A stretch of DNA of 35,493 nucleotides from Acidobacteriota bacterium (lineage in GTDB: Bacteria > Acidobacteriota > Terriglobia > Bryobacterales > Bryobacteraceae): contig JACOSH010000038.1 in assembly GCA_016178945.1 (NCBI GenBank), positions 1 to 35,493 on the forward strand, in the 5' to 3' direction. The translations under genes and the position numbers were made by a program. The notes beneath the pieces were generated by a model that was not told where the DNA came from, ran no database searches, and saw nothing but the letters and a program-made list of their open reading frames with translations. Of the stretch, positions 29,001 through 35,493 are shown in pieces. The first letter of the stretch is position 1. Each line of letters opens with the position of its first letter.

Positions 29001-29466
29001 CTGGTTCACCAACTACAAGGCGGCCCAGGGCGGCGAGTTCACGTTCCGCTACTTCATCACCAGCGGCAATCGGCTCAGCGAGGAGGAACTGGCCCGGTTT
29101 GACGCCGAGACGCGCTCCCCGCTGGCCTGCTATCCCCGCTACGACCTGGGCAATGAGCGCCTACGCCCGTCGGCGAAGCGGATGCCGGCGACGGCCGGCT
29201 CGTTCTTCGACATCCAGGCCTCGCATGCCCAGGTCAGCGCTTTCAAGGAAGCCGAAGATGGCCGGGGTTACATCCTGCGCCTGCGGGAGACCGCCGGCCG
29301 GCCGGGCCAGGCCCGCCTGGCGTCCCCTATCTTCCCGCTGGCCGCCGCCCACCTCGCCAACGGGGTCGAGGAGGACCGCGCCGCGCTCCCGGTGGAGGAC
29401 AACCGCATCGACATCCCGCTCCAGCCTCGCGCCTTCACGACCGTGCGTCTGCTGTTCAAGCCGTGA
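26056..29466 (+). CDS. GH38-like (alpha-mannosidase N-terminal domain) protein with N-terminal PL4-like/CBM-like module
   Basis: LWRIGEPDGSGDEFGLG (rhamnogalacturonan-lyase domain III-like); KIHNDIGYTDLQPNVQELD; FACLTDAPSHTWFVPTLLQDAGV; YDEHTCGAH. Confidence 0.8.
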   Translation: MSRIALLSVFALLLAVACWWRMDPPVAAQSDPNVLWRIGEPDGSGDEFGLGSAPSLTYVAGKSSPKEDWRESQAAAADGQGPVYRIQFRLDDPPAEGAVLETDLYFLSIAPATVNLTVNGKRGRFRLRAAAGDNADERQANTITYSRASLRMPVPHLRQGDNEIGLSFQGEGGLVRYDYLALMRSNGDGPELDASVEPTIYYRRRNGQMREITEVVLRHRQPLGTAAVGLRVAGQTASAESPADGYDFGERVVEVEAPVPARPAPYELSVNTRRFHGEFVPQKRWRIFAGLKIHNDIGYTDLQPNVQELDNRNTDGVLDLVARFPFYKFNFETSWLVENYLQSRKPARAAQLMKLAAQGQVGVNSMYLNVMTGLCTGEEMYRLLYYSKGLQRKYGVPLKFACLTDAPSHTWFVPTLLQDAGVDGFANGSNQTRAPLLQNSHLNEDSPFYWEGPDGRRVLTWFARSYLQFNRLTGDKPSLDRLHRTVGQFLARYRRADYPVDAVLLYGLYTDNADIGNGDAQLIQEWNEAYEFPKIVPATDADYYAYLARHFAGKLPVYRGDAGAYWEDGAGSTAQETILNRDTQRLLPVAEMASALATAFDPAQTYPAAEFREAWKNLLFYDEHTCGAHNSVRQPDRQFVTSQWEHKRAYAWRAHWSAQDLISRSFNRLVQNISMEGRTLFVFNPDLWPRTDVVPVELEPNREMVDLDTGKPVAADVVKEKDGVRRLRILAENVPGLGYKAYGVRPANGTAPSGTEAEPVEWRIESRYYRVAFNPRSGAIAQLVDKEAGRDLVDASASFGVNELLYVSGGENSRILQDLRTLPAPRLAVTGSREARILESVRTPHGRRIRIQSRAQNVPVIESEVTIYDTLKRVDIVNRIRKEETRTKEAVYFAFPFRISPPELAYQVQNAWVRPNQDQLPGACRDWFTTQNLVRARDGGLTIAWATPDAPLITLTGINRGLWLKDLEVKNGHVFSYAMNNYWFTNYKAAQGGEFTFRYFITSGNRLSEEELARFDAETRSPLACYPRYDLGNERLRPSAKRMPATAGSFFDIQASHAQVSAFKEAEDGRGYILRLRETAGRPGQARLASPIFPLAAAHLANGVEEDRAALPVEDNRIDIPLQPRAFTTVRLLFKP

Positions 29467-29485
29467 TCGGATGGTTCGGGATCCC

Positions 29486-30136
29486 CTACACCGTGTAGGT
29501 GAGGAAACCTTTCTCTTTGAGCCCGGACAGCGCCAGGCCGTAGCGCCCGCGCACGCCGGTCTTCTCGAAGATGTGCTTGAGGTGGATCTTCACGGTACCG
29601 GGGCGGATCCCCATGACGCGGGCGATCTCCTTGTTCTTCATCCCCTGCTCGACCAGCTCGACCACTTCATGCTCCCGCGGCGTGAGGTTGGACCGGGAAT
29701 GGCGCGGCGTGCGCTCGGCCTCGTGCAGCAAGGAGTCTTCCATCCAGGTGTTGCCGGACGCCACCCGGCGCAAGCACTCGATCAAGGTGGACGGCTCGGT
29801 GGTCTTGCGAATGACCCCTTGCGCGCCGGCCTGCACCAGGCGCAGCGCCTCGGCTTCGTTCAACGACACCCCCCAGACCACCGCCGCCGGTCCTCGCCCC
29901 CCGGCCCGGATGTTAGCCAGCCACTCCATGATCGCGGGAAGCCCAAATCCCTTGTCTAGCATGACGATAGACGGATTTCGATCGCGCACCAGGTCGCTGG
30001 CCGCGGCCAGGGTTGTCACCCCGGCCAACAGCTTGAGATCGGCGCAGTCGTTCAGGACGCTGCGCACCCCCTCGATCGTCACCGGCTGAGTATCGCAGAC
30101 CGCCACTGTTTTGGAAGACGTGGTGTTCGTTATCAT
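29486..30136 (-). CDS. NarL/FixJ (LuxR) family response regulator
   Basis: Receiver: VAVCDTQPVTIEGVRSVL, IVMLDKG, VIRKT; HTH: LTPREHEVVELVEQGMKNKEIARVMGIRPGTVKIHLKHIFEKTGV. SD AGGAG before ATG at 30136. Confidence 0.9.
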   Translation of the reverse strand: MITNTTSSKTVAVCDTQPVTIEGVRSVLNDCADLKLLAGVTTLAAASDLVRDRNPSIVMLDKGFGLPAIMEWLANIRAGGRGPAAVVWGVSLNEAEALRLVQAGAQGVIRKTTEPSTLIECLRRVASGNTWMEDSLLHEAERTPRHSRSNLTPREHEVVELVEQGMKNKEIARVMGIRPGTVKIHLKHIFEKTGVRGRYGLALSGLKEKGFLTYTV

Positions 30137-30326
30137 TGACCTCGCTCCTGACCTACACGCTCCAGACACGGCAGCCGAAGGACTCTCGACTACCGATTGG
30201 GTGCTCTGAAGCCAGGAGCGAGCGCGACCAGCACGCCCCATAGGACTTATCGACTAAGCCCTCAAAACATTTAGTAGGCCGAAGGGGCAGAGCCTCTCAC
30301 CTTTTCTTTCCGGCCCGCCGATTATA

Positions 30327-31580
30327 ATGAGTGAAGGACCTAACTGCCTTTCCAGTCTCAGGATGACGATGCGGAACCCTGCCCCCAAAGCCTCGGGTAA
30401 GTGGAAACACTTGTTTATCTGCCCGGACCGGGGCCTGTTCCAGAGTCTGACCAACCTGCTGGTCGAAATCACCCCGAGCTCCCCCCTGATCGACTTGAAG
30501 GCTTACCCCAACCGGCGCGGCCTCAGCGAGGTGGTTTCCTCCCAGGGACCCAATATCTGCTTCCTAGACGTCGGTTCCAACCCGGATACGGCCCTCAATG
30601 TCATCCAGGACATCAACAGCCTGGCCCCCGGGATGCCGGTGGTGGCGATCCACCAGAGCAACGACCCGGACCTGATTCTGCGCTGCCTGCGCCAGGGCGC
30701 CCGCGAATTCCTGTTTCAGCCCTTCGCCGCCGACCAGTTGAGCGCCGCCCTGGAGCGGCTGGCGCGCCTGTTGCTGGAGTCCCACGCCGGAGCGCAGAAT
30801 CTGGGCAAGGTCTACTGCGTGATGCCGGGGAAAGGGGCCTGTGGCGCCAGTACCCTGGCTTGCTCGCTGGCCTTCCAATTGCACCACCTGCACAAGGGCC
30901 ACAAGACCCTGCTGGCCGATCTGGACCCGACCACCGGGACGCTCTCGTTTCTGCTGAAGCTAAGACCGACCTTCAGCTTCGCCGAAGTGCTGTCGCAGTC
31001 CACCCAGCTCGACGAAGACATCTGGAAGGCGATCACCACGCCCTGCCAGGGCCTGGACGTCATCCTTTCGCCGGAAAACCCCATCGAGGGGATCGCCGAA
31101 TCGCACGAAGCCGGCCCCCTCATCGAATATGCCCGCGAGGCTTACGGCACTGTGGTGGTGGACAGCCGCGGTCCTTACGGAGAATGGGGGCTCAGCCTGG
31201 CCCGGCTGTGCGATGAGCTGATTCTGGTCACTACCAACGAGCTGCCTGTCTTGCACGCCACCCAGAAAATGCTGGCCCATCTGGAACGTAACGGAATCGA
31301 GGCGGGCAAGATCCGGCTGGTGGTCAACCGCTATAGCGCCGACGCCGGACTGGGCCGCGAGGCCATCGAGATGGCGCTGCACACGGACATCTTCGAGGTT
31401 CTGCCCAACGATTGGGACGCCGTGCAGCGCTCCCTGATGGAAGGTAAGCCGCTGGTCTCCAACTCGCCCCTGGGCAAGGCCATCGCGGTCATGGCCGAGC
31501 GGCTCAGCGGCAAGCAGGCCCAGGCCAAGCGCGCGAGCATGCTGTCGGGCATCTTCTCTCTGTTCGAAAGCAAGGCCTAG
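30327..31580 (+). CDS. CpaE-like MinD/ParA-type ATPase with N-terminal pseudo-receiver
   Basis: Receiver-like N-terminus; GKVYCVMPGKGACGASTLACSLAFQL (deviant Walker A); TLLADLDPTTGTLSFLLKL; LRLVVNRY-type motif. Start may be 30327 or 30363. Confidence 0.85.
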   Translation: MSEGPNCLSSLRMTMRNPAPKASGKWKHLFICPDRGLFQSLTNLLVEITPSSPLIDLKAYPNRRGLSEVVSSQGPNICFLDVGSNPDTALNVIQDINSLAPGMPVVAIHQSNDPDLILRCLRQGAREFLFQPFAADQLSAALERLARLLLESHAGAQNLGKVYCVMPGKGACGASTLACSLAFQLHHLHKGHKTLLADLDPTTGTLSFLLKLRPTFSFAEVLSQSTQLDEDIWKAITTPCQGLDVILSPENPIEGIAESHEAGPLIEYAREAYGTVVVDSRGPYGEWGLSLARLCDELILVTTNELPVLHATQKMLAHLERNGIEAGKIRLVVNRYSADAGLGREAIEMALHTDIFEVLPNDWDAVQRSLMEGKPLVSNSPLGKAIAVMAERLSGKQAQAKRASMLSGIFSLFESKA

Positions 31581-31582
31581 AG

Positions 31583-33340
31583 CTATCCTCCGCCTGGTTG
31601 AAGGATTTTCCGGTACTGTACCCTCGCCTCTTGGATGGCCCGAACAAGATCCGCACGATTCCTGCGAAGGTCCTCGATGGCGATACCATCTCCGGCGCCG
31701 GGGAATCGAGCCAGGTCGCCCAGGTGCGCGTATTCGAGACGGGCCGCAAGATCGTCGAGAAGATCCAGCCGGGCCTTCGCCACCTTGCGCGCGGGGGCTT
31801 GCTCCAAGATTGACGGCGTGCCATGAACCACTATGTAGATTGGGGCCGTATGAGCCGCCGAGATGCGCGCCTGTCCTGGCCGCGCCGTGTATTCGAGAGT
31901 CTCGCGAAAGTTCGCATCGGCCTTCCGCTTTAACCGCGATACGTACCTCGCAAACGGTTCAACGGAATCCGCCGGCCGCTCACCAACTTTCTCTCCGGAG
32001 ATGCGCGCGGCCAGCCACGTCGAGGCGGAGATCGCGGCGGAGACATCGAGCGCGATCTCTCCGGCCACGGCTTGCCGGGCGGTTGCCACCACCTGCCCTG
32101 CCTGCACGATCTCGAGGCGATCCACTCGATCGCGACTCGGATCAAAACGGACTCGCGCCCTCACCTTCACGGCGCCGGGCGCTTCGAGCGCAAGTTCGTC
32201 GCCGATCATGGAGCCGCCCACGGAGAACTCGAGGGCCGGACCATTGGTCACGAAAGTGCGTCCGCGGCGGACCGCATCGATCCAGGCCGGAAATGCCAGG
32301 GCGCCATCGAGCTTCGCGTAGAATCGCTCTCGACCGGGAAGGTCTGCCAGGCACGGATAGTCCGTACCCGCGGTTGGGGCGACGCGCGCGCCGAGGTTGA
32401 GCGTATCGTACCAACTCTGGTAATAAGGAAAACCCAGGTTTATCACTTCGATGAAATCGATCAGGCGCTCCTGCCCCCACAACGCCAGTCCATCCTGCGC
32501 GCCCGCCATCCCCAGGTGAGCATAGCCGGCTAATGCGCCCTGCCGGTGGGCCTCGCGCCAGGCCAGATCGTACCGGAGATATGCTTGCGGAAAGTCAATC
32601 CAGGTTCGGCCACCCAAGATGATACTGTGTCCGAAAACGTGCGTGCGCGGATTCTCCTGTCCGCCAACCAGCAGGGTCCGGCCAGATTCGTAAACGGACG
32701 ACGGGCCGAAGGCCCGCTGCGGCGTCAAATGCACGTCCCGAGCCAGACCCATCTGTAACAAGTTGGCGACATGAATGTCTTCGGCCTGCATCCAGGCGGC
32801 TAGCGCCGGGTCAAGGCGCGCGGAGGGCCGCGGAATGTGCAGATGATCGTCCGAGCTGTACCAACCTTCCGCCGGCAGGTCGATCCAACGCCGAAGCACT
32901 GATCGCACGGATTGTTCCTGGCCCGCGGCGATGACGAACTCTTGCTCGGCGGCGCCATACTCCGGTCCCTTTTCCACACGCATCCAATAACGACCGGGGC
33001 GGAGTCGTGTGGCCAGCGTACCCGCAGTGTAGAAATCCGTTGAGCCCTTATACGGATTCCGAACGCCGCGGTATTCCCCCCAACTGGTTTGCAGCGCGGC
33101 GCTGGCCGGCGCCCAGTTGTGAAACGGCACCTTCCCGCAATCTCCGAATACGGCCAGCGCCGAATCCGGCACGAGATATCCTCCCGAGCCATCGCGCAGC
33201 GTGACGCGCGCCGGAACCGTGCTATTCGTCTCGCCGTCGGCAATGGTGAGGCGAAGGACCCCGTAACCGTCGGTCGCACGATGCGCGACAAAGCAGGCGC
33301 TTGAGGCAGCGAGAATAAGCGCGATCCGGAGTCTACGCAT
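31583..33340 (-). CDS. CehA/McbA-family metallohydrolase (PHP-like)
   Basis: GWYSSDDHLHIPRP; IHVANLLQMG; VFGHSIILGG; GYAHLG; PTAGTDYPC; GRTFVTNGPALEF. Confidence 0.85.
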   Translation of the reverse strand: MRRLRIALILAASSACFVAHRATDGYGVLRLTIADGETNSTVPARVTLRDGSGGYLVPDSALAVFGDCGKVPFHNWAPASAALQTSWGEYRGVRNPYKGSTDFYTAGTLATRLRPGRYWMRVEKGPEYGAAEQEFVIAAGQEQSVRSVLRRWIDLPAEGWYSSDDHLHIPRPSARLDPALAAWMQAEDIHVANLLQMGLARDVHLTPQRAFGPSSVYESGRTLLVGGQENPRTHVFGHSIILGGRTWIDFPQAYLRYDLAWREAHRQGALAGYAHLGMAGAQDGLALWGQERLIDFIEVINLGFPYYQSWYDTLNLGARVAPTAGTDYPCLADLPGRERFYAKLDGALAFPAWIDAVRRGRTFVTNGPALEFSVGGSMIGDELALEAPGAVKVRARVRFDPSRDRVDRLEIVQAGQVVATARQAVAGEIALDVSAAISASTWLAARISGEKVGERPADSVEPFARYVSRLKRKADANFRETLEYTARPGQARISAAHTAPIYIVVHGTPSILEQAPARKVAKARLDLLDDLAARLEYAHLGDLARFPGAGDGIAIEDLRRNRADLVRAIQEARVQYRKILQPGGG

Positions 33341-33824
33341 TGGGTTGCCGTATCGCGCGTCCACACCACCAGCCGAGACAGGCTGCCGCGCTGTAGGTTA
33401 GGACAACGCTGCACGCAAATACCAGGATGTCAGCAGCCGCCCAACCGCCGCGAGGTCCTTTCAAATGGAGAATCGCCCAGGCGCCGATGAGGACCACCGC
33501 CAGAAGGCTAAGGAAGAACGCGCCGGCCACGGAACCCGGCACGGGGCCGCGCTTTCGCGCCGCAATCTTAAGGACCACCGTGGAAAGGACAGGAAATGCC
33601 ACGAAGCACGCGGCCCCGGCGTTACGAGACACCGTTCCGTCTCCAAACCGTGCTCCGATGGCATAGCAGCAAATTCCGGGCACGACACTCGCCGCGGCGG
33701 CGGCAAGGGCCGCGGCTCTATCGTGGCTCACTCTCCGTTTGTCCAACCGGCGAAGCCTAGCCATACCGCCGGCACAGCCGAAAAAGAGCAGGGCAACGGC
33801 CGGAAGCAACCATAGTGGGACCAT
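33333..33824 (-). CDS. Hypothetical integral membrane protein
   Basis: Several predicted TM segments; overlaps the start of the downstream metallohydrolase, consistent with coupling. Confidence 0.6.
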   Translation of the reverse strand: MVPLWLLPAVALLFFGCAGGMARLRRLDKRRVSHDRAAALAAAAASVVPGICCYAIGARFGDGTVSRNAGAACFVAFPVLSTVVLKIAARKRGPVPGSVAGAFFLSLLAVVLIGAWAILHLKGPRGGWAAADILVFACSVVLTYSAAACLGWWCGRAIRQPNA

Positions 33825-33944
33825 GTTTCAATGCCACCGTCAGGGACGATCTCATCATATTCCTGAGATCCTTACAAGGGCGGCACGGACCTGAAAGGTA
33901 ACGCCGGCGCGGCGGCAGTGAATTCAGGTGAGAATGGAAGCAGT

Positions 33945-34814
33945 ATGGATGTGCACCTGGTGGACGGAACCTATGAGTTGTTCCGGCACTTCTTTGCCGT
34001 ACCCCCGGCGTTGGACACGCGTGGCATCGAAGTCGGCGCCGTGCGCGGCGTTCTGGCGTCGGTGGTGGGGTTGATCGAAGGTGGGGCGACTCACGTCGGG
34101 GTGGCCACCGATCATGTGGTCGAGTCGTTCCGGAACGATCTTTATCCTGGATACAAGACCGCCGACGGGGTGCCGGCGCCGCTGCTCGCGCAATTCCCCG
34201 TGCTCGAAGAAGCCCTGCAATCCCTGGGAGTGGTGGTATGGCCCATGGTCCGCTACGAAGCAGACGATGCGCTGGCCTCCGCCGCGGCGAAAGCCGCCCG
34301 GGACGAGCGGGTGAGGCAAGTGATTGTCTGCACCCCGGACAAGGATCTGGCTCAGTGCGTCGTGGGCAGCCGCGTGGTTCAGTTGGACCGGATGCGCGGG
34401 ATCTTGCGCGATGAAGTGGGCGTGGTATCGAAGTGGGGAGTGAGGCCGGAATCGATTCCGGATTACCTGGCCGTGGTAGGCGACAGCGCGGATGGTTTTC
34501 CGGGGTTGCCGGGGTGGGGTCCGAAGGCCGCGGCGGGGACATTTTCGTGCTACTCGCACCTGGAAGATGTACCGCATGACTGGCGGCAATGGCCTGCGTC
34601 GATCCGCGGCGCTCAGCGCCTGTGCGCGGTCCTGTCCGAGCAGTGGAACGATGCGCTCCTGTATCGGGCGTTGGCGACATTGATCCTGAATGTGCCAGTA
34701 TTTGAGACGGTGGACGAGCTTCAGTGGAAGGGGCCGACACCGGAGTTTGAGCGCTACTGCGAGCGGATTCAATCCCCGGGCCTGCATGCGCGCGCGGTGG
34801 CAGCGCTGGGATGA
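33945..34814 (+). CDS. Stand-alone 5'-3' exonuclease (Pol I N-terminal/FEN-like)
   Basis: MDVHLVDGTYELFRHFFA; FRNDLYPGYKT; RYEADDALAS; VIVCTPDKDLAQCV; YLAVVGDSADGFPGLPGWGPKAA. Confidence 0.9.
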   Translation: MDVHLVDGTYELFRHFFAVPPALDTRGIEVGAVRGVLASVVGLIEGGATHVGVATDHVVESFRNDLYPGYKTADGVPAPLLAQFPVLEEALQSLGVVVWPMVRYEADDALASAAAKAARDERVRQVIVCTPDKDLAQCVVGSRVVQLDRMRGILRDEVGVVSKWGVRPESIPDYLAVVGDSADGFPGLPGWGPKAAAGTFSCYSHLEDVPHDWRQWPASIRGAQRLCAVLSEQWNDALLYRALATLILNVPVFETVDELQWKGPTPEFERYCERIQSPGLHARAVAALG

Positions 34815-34836
34815 CGGCTTCCGTGTAGCCCTCGAT

Positions 34837-34902
34837 GAGCCAGCGATTTGCATTCAGCCTGTAAGTGATTTACCGGACCTTTGTAAGCGATCGGCAGGAG
34901 TT
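34837..34902 (+). promoter_or_regulatory. Three AGYGAT motifs with exact 22-bp spacing upstream of the Flp pilin
   Basis: AGCGAT at 34842, AGTGAT at 34864, AGCGAT at 34886; the latter two sit in GTAAGYGAT. Confidence 0.45.
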
Positions 34903-34955
34903 GCCCAGCGTTAGAAGACTGGTACTCTCGAAACAGTACTGAGGAAGTTTTCTGG

Positions 34956-35150
34956 ATGAACAGACTTTTGAATCTTGCGGTGGCGATGCAGGTCTGGAAG
35001 GACCGGCGCGGCCAGGACATGATCGAATACGCGCTCCTGGCCGGGTTCGTGGCCGTCGCGATCGGCGCGGTGATGCCGGGTGCCGCCAGCAGCATCAACA
35101 TCGTCTTCAGCAAGATCAACTCGATCCTGGTTGACGCCGCCGCCAGTTAA
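34956..35150 (+). CDS. Flp-family type IVb pilin
   Basis: RRGQDMIEYALLAGFVAVAIGAVMPG: prepilin G|Q cleavage site with E5-Y6, then one hydrophobic helix. Confidence 0.88.
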   Translation: MNRLLNLAVAMQVWKDRRGQDMIEYALLAGFVAVAIGAVMPGAASSINIVFSKINSILVDAAAS

Positions 35151-35203
35151 TCGCCACGCCTCAGGCGGGCCTCCGGCGCCAGTGGTATACTGAAGCCGTC
35201 CTC

Positions 35204-35493
35204 ATGGCGCTGTTCAAAGCCCGCAGCGCCGCCGTCTACGGCATTGATGCTCATTTGATCGATGTCGAAGTCGACATGTACCCGTCCGGCACGGCGCGCG
35301 ATTTCCATACCGTCGGCATGCCCGACACCGCAGTTCGCGAGAGCCGGGAGCGCATCAAATCGGCGCTGCTCAACTCCGGTTTCGGCTTCCCCAACAAAGG
35401 TGTGACCATCAACCTGGCCCCGGCCAACGTGCGCAAGGAAGGCGCCGGATGCGATCTGCCCATGGCCCTGGGAATTCTGGGAGCCATGGGAAC
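35204..35493 (+). CDS. ComM/YifB-type Mg chelatase-like ATPase, N-terminal part (truncated by window end)
   Basis: ARSAAVYGIDAHLIDVEVDM...VGMPDTAVRESRERIKSALLNSGFGFPNKGVTINLAPANVRKEGAGCDLPMALGIL. Confidence 0.93.
   Translation, partial: MALFKARSAAVYGIDAHLIDVEVDMYPSGTARDFHTVGMPDTAVRESRERIKSALLNSGFGFPNKGVTINLAPANVRKEGAGCDLPMALGILGAMG

Noticed and set aside
34891-34905. GGCAGGAGTTGC as a sigma54 promoter for the Flp pilin
   Set aside because: GG-to-GC spacing is two bases too short for a -24/-12 promoter.
1-35493. tRNA, rRNA, transposase, phage integrase or CRISPR array
   Set aside because: None recognised on reading either strand; the only mobile-element-like signal is the attC-like element, which lacks an integrase in this window.

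Overview
High-GC window whose gene content resembles an Acidobacteria (Bryobacterales/Solibacter-type) chromosome; taxonomy is inferred from protein style only. Layout: the 3' part of an MFS transporter; a HAF-repeat secreted protein; a tandem pair of S41-family peptidases flanked on both sides by decayed fragments of the same gene family; an accessory patch (about 5.5-9.7 kb) with three antitoxin genes (YgiT-type, HicB, AbrB) that lack intact toxins; a sugar-isomerase/SDR pair; a large carboxypeptidase-regulatory/TonB-dependent receptor; a metallophosphoesterase; an NfrB-like GT2; a TrmB regulator; a GH95 fucosidase and a neutral-ceramidase-like gene, both frameshifted; a translationally coupled Gfo/Idh - enolase-superfamily - DUF6807 run followed by a large GH38-like protein; a LuxR response regulator, a CpaE-like ATPase and a Flp pilin with unrelated genes between them; a CehA/McbA metallohydrolase; a 5'-3' exonuclease; and the start of a ComM/YifB gene. 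Most notable observations: (i) S41 gene-family debris around the intact tandem pair, with an attC-like element and a toxin-less YgiT gene exactly at one debris junction; (ii) retained antitoxins beside toxin stubs; (iii) a dense cluster of frameshifts at 21.6-22.6 kb hitting conserved motifs; (iv) a 2-nt frameshift inside a signal peptide just after a strong Shine-Dalgarno; (v) three AGYGAT motifs at exactly 22-bp spacing upstream of the Flp pilin. I did not identify a clearly new defence or mobile system. All family calls are from reading protein motifs; no database search was run.
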